Part shown: piece after piece, positions 6,886 through 8,626 of the stretch | Layout of the letters: the number at the start of each line of letters is the position of its first letter | How positions within the stretch are numbered: the stretch's first letter is position 1 | From: Actinomycetota bacterium | GTDB lineage: Bacteria; Actinomycetota; Aquicultoria; Aquicultorales; Aquicultoraceae | Reading direction: 5' to 3' | DNA length: 8,626 bases | NCBI GenBank assembly: GCA_030017355.1 | Contig: JASEIR010000104.1 | Span: 1-8,626 of the forward strand | Program-made: the position numbers and the translations under genes | Notes under the pieces: model-generated | The model's database searches: none | What the model was told of the DNA's origin: nothing | What the model saw: the letters and a program-made list of their open reading frames with translations, nothing else

Positions 6886-8336
6886 AATAATCTCTCTCCA
6901 AGCAGTCCTTTTGCGACCATAACATCATCAAACGGAATTTTTTTACCCGCAATTTCCTGGCCACTTTCATGCCCTTTTCCTGCTATAACTATAAAGTCTC
7001 CTGCTTTGGCCATTCTTATGGCCTTTTTAATTGCAACTTTTCTATCCTCTTCTATCTCATAACTTACATTCCCTACTTTCTTTATTCCACTTATTATTTC
7101 ATCTATTATCTTCATAGGATCTTCGCTCCGTGGATTATCGGAAGTTATTATCACATGATCACTTAGTTCCGCTGCTACTTTCCCCATTAACGGGCGCTTG
7201 CTTTTATCTCTGTCGCCGCCACAGCCAAAAACAACCAACAGCCTTCCCTTGGCTAGTTGCCTCGCAGCAGTCAAAACTTTCTCAAGACTATCTGGTGTGT
7301 GGGCATAATCAACAATAACTGTAAAGTCCTGCCCGCAATCTACTCTCTCAAACCTACCTGGAACAAGGTCTAACGACTCCAGTCCAATCTTTATCTGGCC
7401 ATCACCTATTCCAAGAGCACTTGTCGAGCCAGCTGCAGCTAAAGCGTTGTAAACATTGTAAAGCCCAGGAAGCTTAAGACTTACACGCATGCTTCTATCA
7501 TGTATGTGAAGTGTTACATCCGATCCATCAGGTTTAAGCAGGATATTATTGGCATAAAGCTCTACTTTATCTTTAATGCTGTACCTAAGCTGCTCTTTTC
7601 CTTTCCCTATAAGCAGGCAGCCATATTCATCATCAGCATTAATCACCTGGATGGCATAAGGCATGTCAGAGAAAACTCTGCTCTTTACCTTAAAATATTC
7701 GTCCAAGCTCTTGTGATAGTCTAAGTGGTCCTGGCTGAGATTAGTAAAAACCAGAACATCAAAGTTGCATGCTTCAGTTCTGAATAGATCTATTGCGTGC
7801 GACGATACCTCCATGGCCACGGCCTCCACGCCAGCATCTACCATTTTTGCAAAAAGTCTCTGCAGGTCAAGCGATTCTGGAGTTGTCCGATCAACAGGTA
7901 TCTTCTCATCTATAATCCTGTATTCAATTGTTCCTATAAGTCCTGTCTTATATCCAGCAGAGCGCAATATGCTCTCGACCATAAAGCTTGTTGTCGTTTT
8001 TCCATTTGTTCCAGTTATTCCAATTAGTTTTAGCTTTTGTGTAGGATTGCCAAAAAACGCGCTGGAGAGATGTGCCATCGCGTAGCGGGTGTTATCAACA
8101 ACAATCTGAGCTACCGATAAATCTGGCTGGATTTCTTCAACAACGATAGCAGCTGCACCCATCTCACATGCTTTACGTGCAAAGGAATGCCCATCCACCT
8201 TAAACCCCTTAATACAAAAGAAAAGGTCGCCACTTTTGACCTTGCGCGAATCATATGTTAGGCCAGATATCTCAACGCCCACATCTCCAATTATCTGACG
8301 ATAATTAAACTCGGAGATCAAATCTTGTAATTGCAC
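6882..8336 (-). CDS. murE: UDP-N-acetylmuramoyl-L-alanyl-D-glutamate--2,6-diaminopimelate ligase MurE
   Basis: MurE adds the third stem residue to UDP-MurNAc-L-Ala-D-Glu with ATP. DNPR at residues 400-403 (in SDNPRSEDP) is the known signature of enzymes that use meso-diaminopimelate rather than lysine. It has 484 residues, normal length. Other motifs: GLTYDSRKV (25-33), P-loop GITGTNGKTTT (106-116), TTPE (151-154, UDP-sugar binding), QDHLDYH (202-208), Lys218 in YFKVKSR aligning with the carbamylated Lys224 of E. coli MurE, VPGRFE (325-330), DYAHTPDSLE (343-352), GCGGDRDKSKRPLMG (371-385) and GKGHE (453-457). The start codon is GTG at 8336-8334: an in-frame TGA lies four codons upstream (8348-8346) with no ATG between. 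GAGGT lies 6 nt before the GTG and is present twice. First gene of the overlapping series; the leader upstream is repeat-rich. Confidence 0.97.
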   Translation of the reverse strand: MQLQDLISEFNYRQIIGDVGVEISGLTYDSRKVKSGDLFFCIKGFKVDGHSFARKACEMGAAAIVVEEIQPDLSVAQIVVDNTRYAMAHLSSAFFGNPTQKLKLIGITGTNGKTTTSFMVESILRSAGYKTGLIGTIEYRIIDEKIPVDRTTPESLDLQRLFAKMVDAGVEAVAMEVSSHAIDLFRTEACNFDVLVFTNLSQDHLDYHKSLDEYFKVKSRVFSDMPYAIQVINADDEYGCLLIGKGKEQLRYSIKDKVELYANNILLKPDGSDVTLHIHDRSMRVSLKLPGLYNVYNALAAAGSTSALGIGDGQIKIGLESLDLVPGRFERVDCGQDFTVIVDYAHTPDSLEKVLTAARQLAKGRLLVVFGCGGDRDKSKRPLMGKVAAELSDHVIITSDNPRSEDPMKIIDEIISGIKKVGNVSYEIEEDRKVAIKKAIRMAKAGDFIVIAGKGHESGQEIAGKKIPFDDVMVAKGLLGERLL

Positions 8337-8340
8337 ATTT

Positions 8341-8362
8341 ATACCTCACTAATACCTCACTA
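8341..8362 (-). promoter_or_regulatory. Duplicated Shine-Dalgarno element in front of murE
   Basis: An 11-bp unit, ATACCTCACTA on the plus strand, is repeated perfectly at 8341-8351 and 8352-8362. Read on the minus strand each copy contains GAGGT. The proximal GAGGT (8347-8343) is 6 nt from the murE GTG start, an ideal distance. The distal one (8358-8354) is 17 nt away, too far for direct use. Confidence 0.75.
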
Positions 8363-8365
8363 ATA

Positions 8366-8390
8366 GGGTCCAGGGTCCAGGGTCCAGGGT
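8366..8390. repeat. Tandem heptamer GGGTCCA, about 3.6 copies
   Basis: Three perfect copies of GGGTCCA (8366-8372, 8373-8379, 8380-8386) are followed by a partial GGGT (8387-8390). The array starts three bases after the duplicated murE ribosome site and would lie in the murE leader transcript if transcription begins further upstream. It is much richer in GC than its surroundings. Confidence 0.9.
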
Positions 8391-8395
8391 AAAAA

Positions 8396-8460
8396 CGACC
8401 GCAGACCGCAGACCGCCGCTATAGGCTCCTTCGGAGCCCGACCGCAGACCGCAGACCGCC
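8396..8460. repeat. Two perfect 22-bp copies of an AGACCGC-based array around a small hairpin
   Basis: The 22-bp sequence at 8396-8417 recurs exactly at 8439-8460. Each copy is itself built from the heptamer AGACCGC (about three units). Between them lie 21 bp (8418-8438) with a perfect 6-bp stem: GGCTCC at 8424-8429, loop TTC, GGAGCC at 8433-8438. No T-tract directly follows the stem on either strand, so it is not a standard intrinsic terminator. Confidence 0.88.
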
Positions 8461-8464
8461 AGAA

Positions 8465-8516
8465 ATTCAAAATGCAAAATGCAAAATTAAAAATTGCAAT
8501 TCAAAATTAAAAATTG
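8465..8516. repeat. AT-rich repeats: CAAAATG heptamers and a 15-bp direct repeat
   Basis: CAAAATG occurs at 8468-8474 and 8475-8481, with a variant CAAAATT at 8482-8488, so the 7-bp period continues. CAAAATTAAAAATTG occurs perfectly at 8482-8496 and 8502-8516, 20 bp apart, with the palindrome AATTGCAATT (8492-8501) at the joint. The block is strongly AT-rich, in sharp contrast to the GC-rich arrays next to it. No gene is present. Confidence 0.85.
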
Positions 8517-8549
8517 TTACATAACTCTTGGTGCTTAAATTAATTCTTT

Positions 8550-8573
8550 GTTGATAGATAACGGTCTATCAAC
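8550..8573. promoter_or_regulatory. Perfect 9-bp inverted repeat (possible operator or hairpin)
   Basis: GTTGATAGA (8550-8558) and TCTATCAAC (8565-8573) are exact reverse complements separated by 6 nt. The dyad lies about 215 bp upstream of the murE start. It could be a protein binding site or the stem of a hairpin after an upstream gene. Neither strand shows a T-run directly after the stem, so a standard terminator is not supported. Confidence 0.5.
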
Positions 8574-8626
8574 TGCCAGGTATTTGTTTTATCCAAAGAA
8601 TACTAGTGATAATTCTTTTGTTGGTA

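Larger units (their letters stand above)
8337..8626. other. Repeat-rich non-coding leader upstream of murE
   Basis: I find no supportable gene in these 290 nt. From murE outward it holds the duplicated ribosome site, the GC-rich heptamer arrays, the AT-rich repeats and the 9-bp dyad. Beyond the dyad, 8574-8626 shows only short open stretches: on the minus strand one frame is open from the edge for 18 codons to TGA and another for 11 codons to TAA. Either could be the tail of an upstream gene, but neither is recognisable. In a standard dcw cluster the next gene upstream would be ftsI. The murE promoter may lie here, but I could not pick out a clear -35/-10 pair. Confidence 0.6.

Noticed and set aside
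8391..8438. Intrinsic terminator or attenuator made of the GGCTCC/GGAGCC hairpin and the five A/T bases at 8391-8395
   Set aside because: On the minus strand the T-run lies about 28 nt beyond the stem rather than directly after it, so the standard terminator shape is missing.
8366..8516. CRISPR array
   Set aside because: The units are 7 bp tandem repeats and a single 22-bp pair, without regular repeats of 24-37 bp separated by unique spacers of similar length, and no cas gene is present.
8500..8626. A sigma-70 type promoter for murE
   Set aside because: TTGATA inside the dyad resembles a -35 box, but no good -10 box lies 16-18 nt after it on the minus strand. The region is too AT-rich to call a site by eye.
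8574..8626. C-terminal end of an upstream gene such as ftsI
   Set aside because: Two minus-strand frames are open from the edge for 11 and 18 codons, but neither peptide is recognisable and so short an open stretch is expected by chance.

Overview
The window is a stretch of a bacterial division and cell wall (dcw) cluster. All genes lie on the minus strand, so transcription runs from high to low coordinates. In that direction the order is murE, murF, mraY, murD, ftsW, murG and murC, with murC cut by the left edge of the window. This is the classical dcw order. Six of the seven proteins form the cytoplasmic and membrane part of peptidoglycan precursor synthesis: MurC, MurD, MurE and MurF build UDP-MurNAc-pentapeptide, MraY moves it to the lipid carrier as lipid I, and MurG adds GlcNAc to give lipid II. 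FtsW is the septal SEDS glycosyltransferase that polymerises lipid II. Every core motif I looked for is present, so the pathway looks intact.

The organism is a bacterium with moderate-to-low GC. MurE carries the DNPR motif of meso-diaminopimelate-adding enzymes, so the wall is probably of the meso-DAP type. The protein sequences and the long basic FtsW tail would fit a deep actinobacterial or Firmicutes-like lineage. Nothing here fixes the phylum, and this placement is inference.

Layout by region. 1-579: 5' part of murC. 580-675: the only real gap inside the operon, holding short repeats and a good murC ribosome binding site. 676-1794: murG. 1700-3082: ftsW, whose 83-residue Arg/Ser/Lys-rich tail runs 95 nt into murG in another frame. 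3057-4451: murD. 4451-5497: mraY. 5494-6885: murF. 6882-8336: murE, with a GTG start. The six genes from murE to murG overlap each other by 1 to 95 nt, which points to one operon with translational coupling.

8337-8626 (290 nt) is non-coding as far as I can see. It holds a duplicated Shine-Dalgarno element, three different tandem arrays that share a 7-bp period, a 22-bp perfect repeat pair around a small hairpin, AT-rich repeats and a perfect 9-bp inverted repeat. It separates murE from whatever lies upstream, which in a standard cluster would be ftsI.

I see no defence system, mobile element, CRISPR array or RNA gene. The points most worth a second look are the overprinted FtsW tail, a perfect palindrome exactly where that tail begins, and the heptamer-repeat leader of murE.
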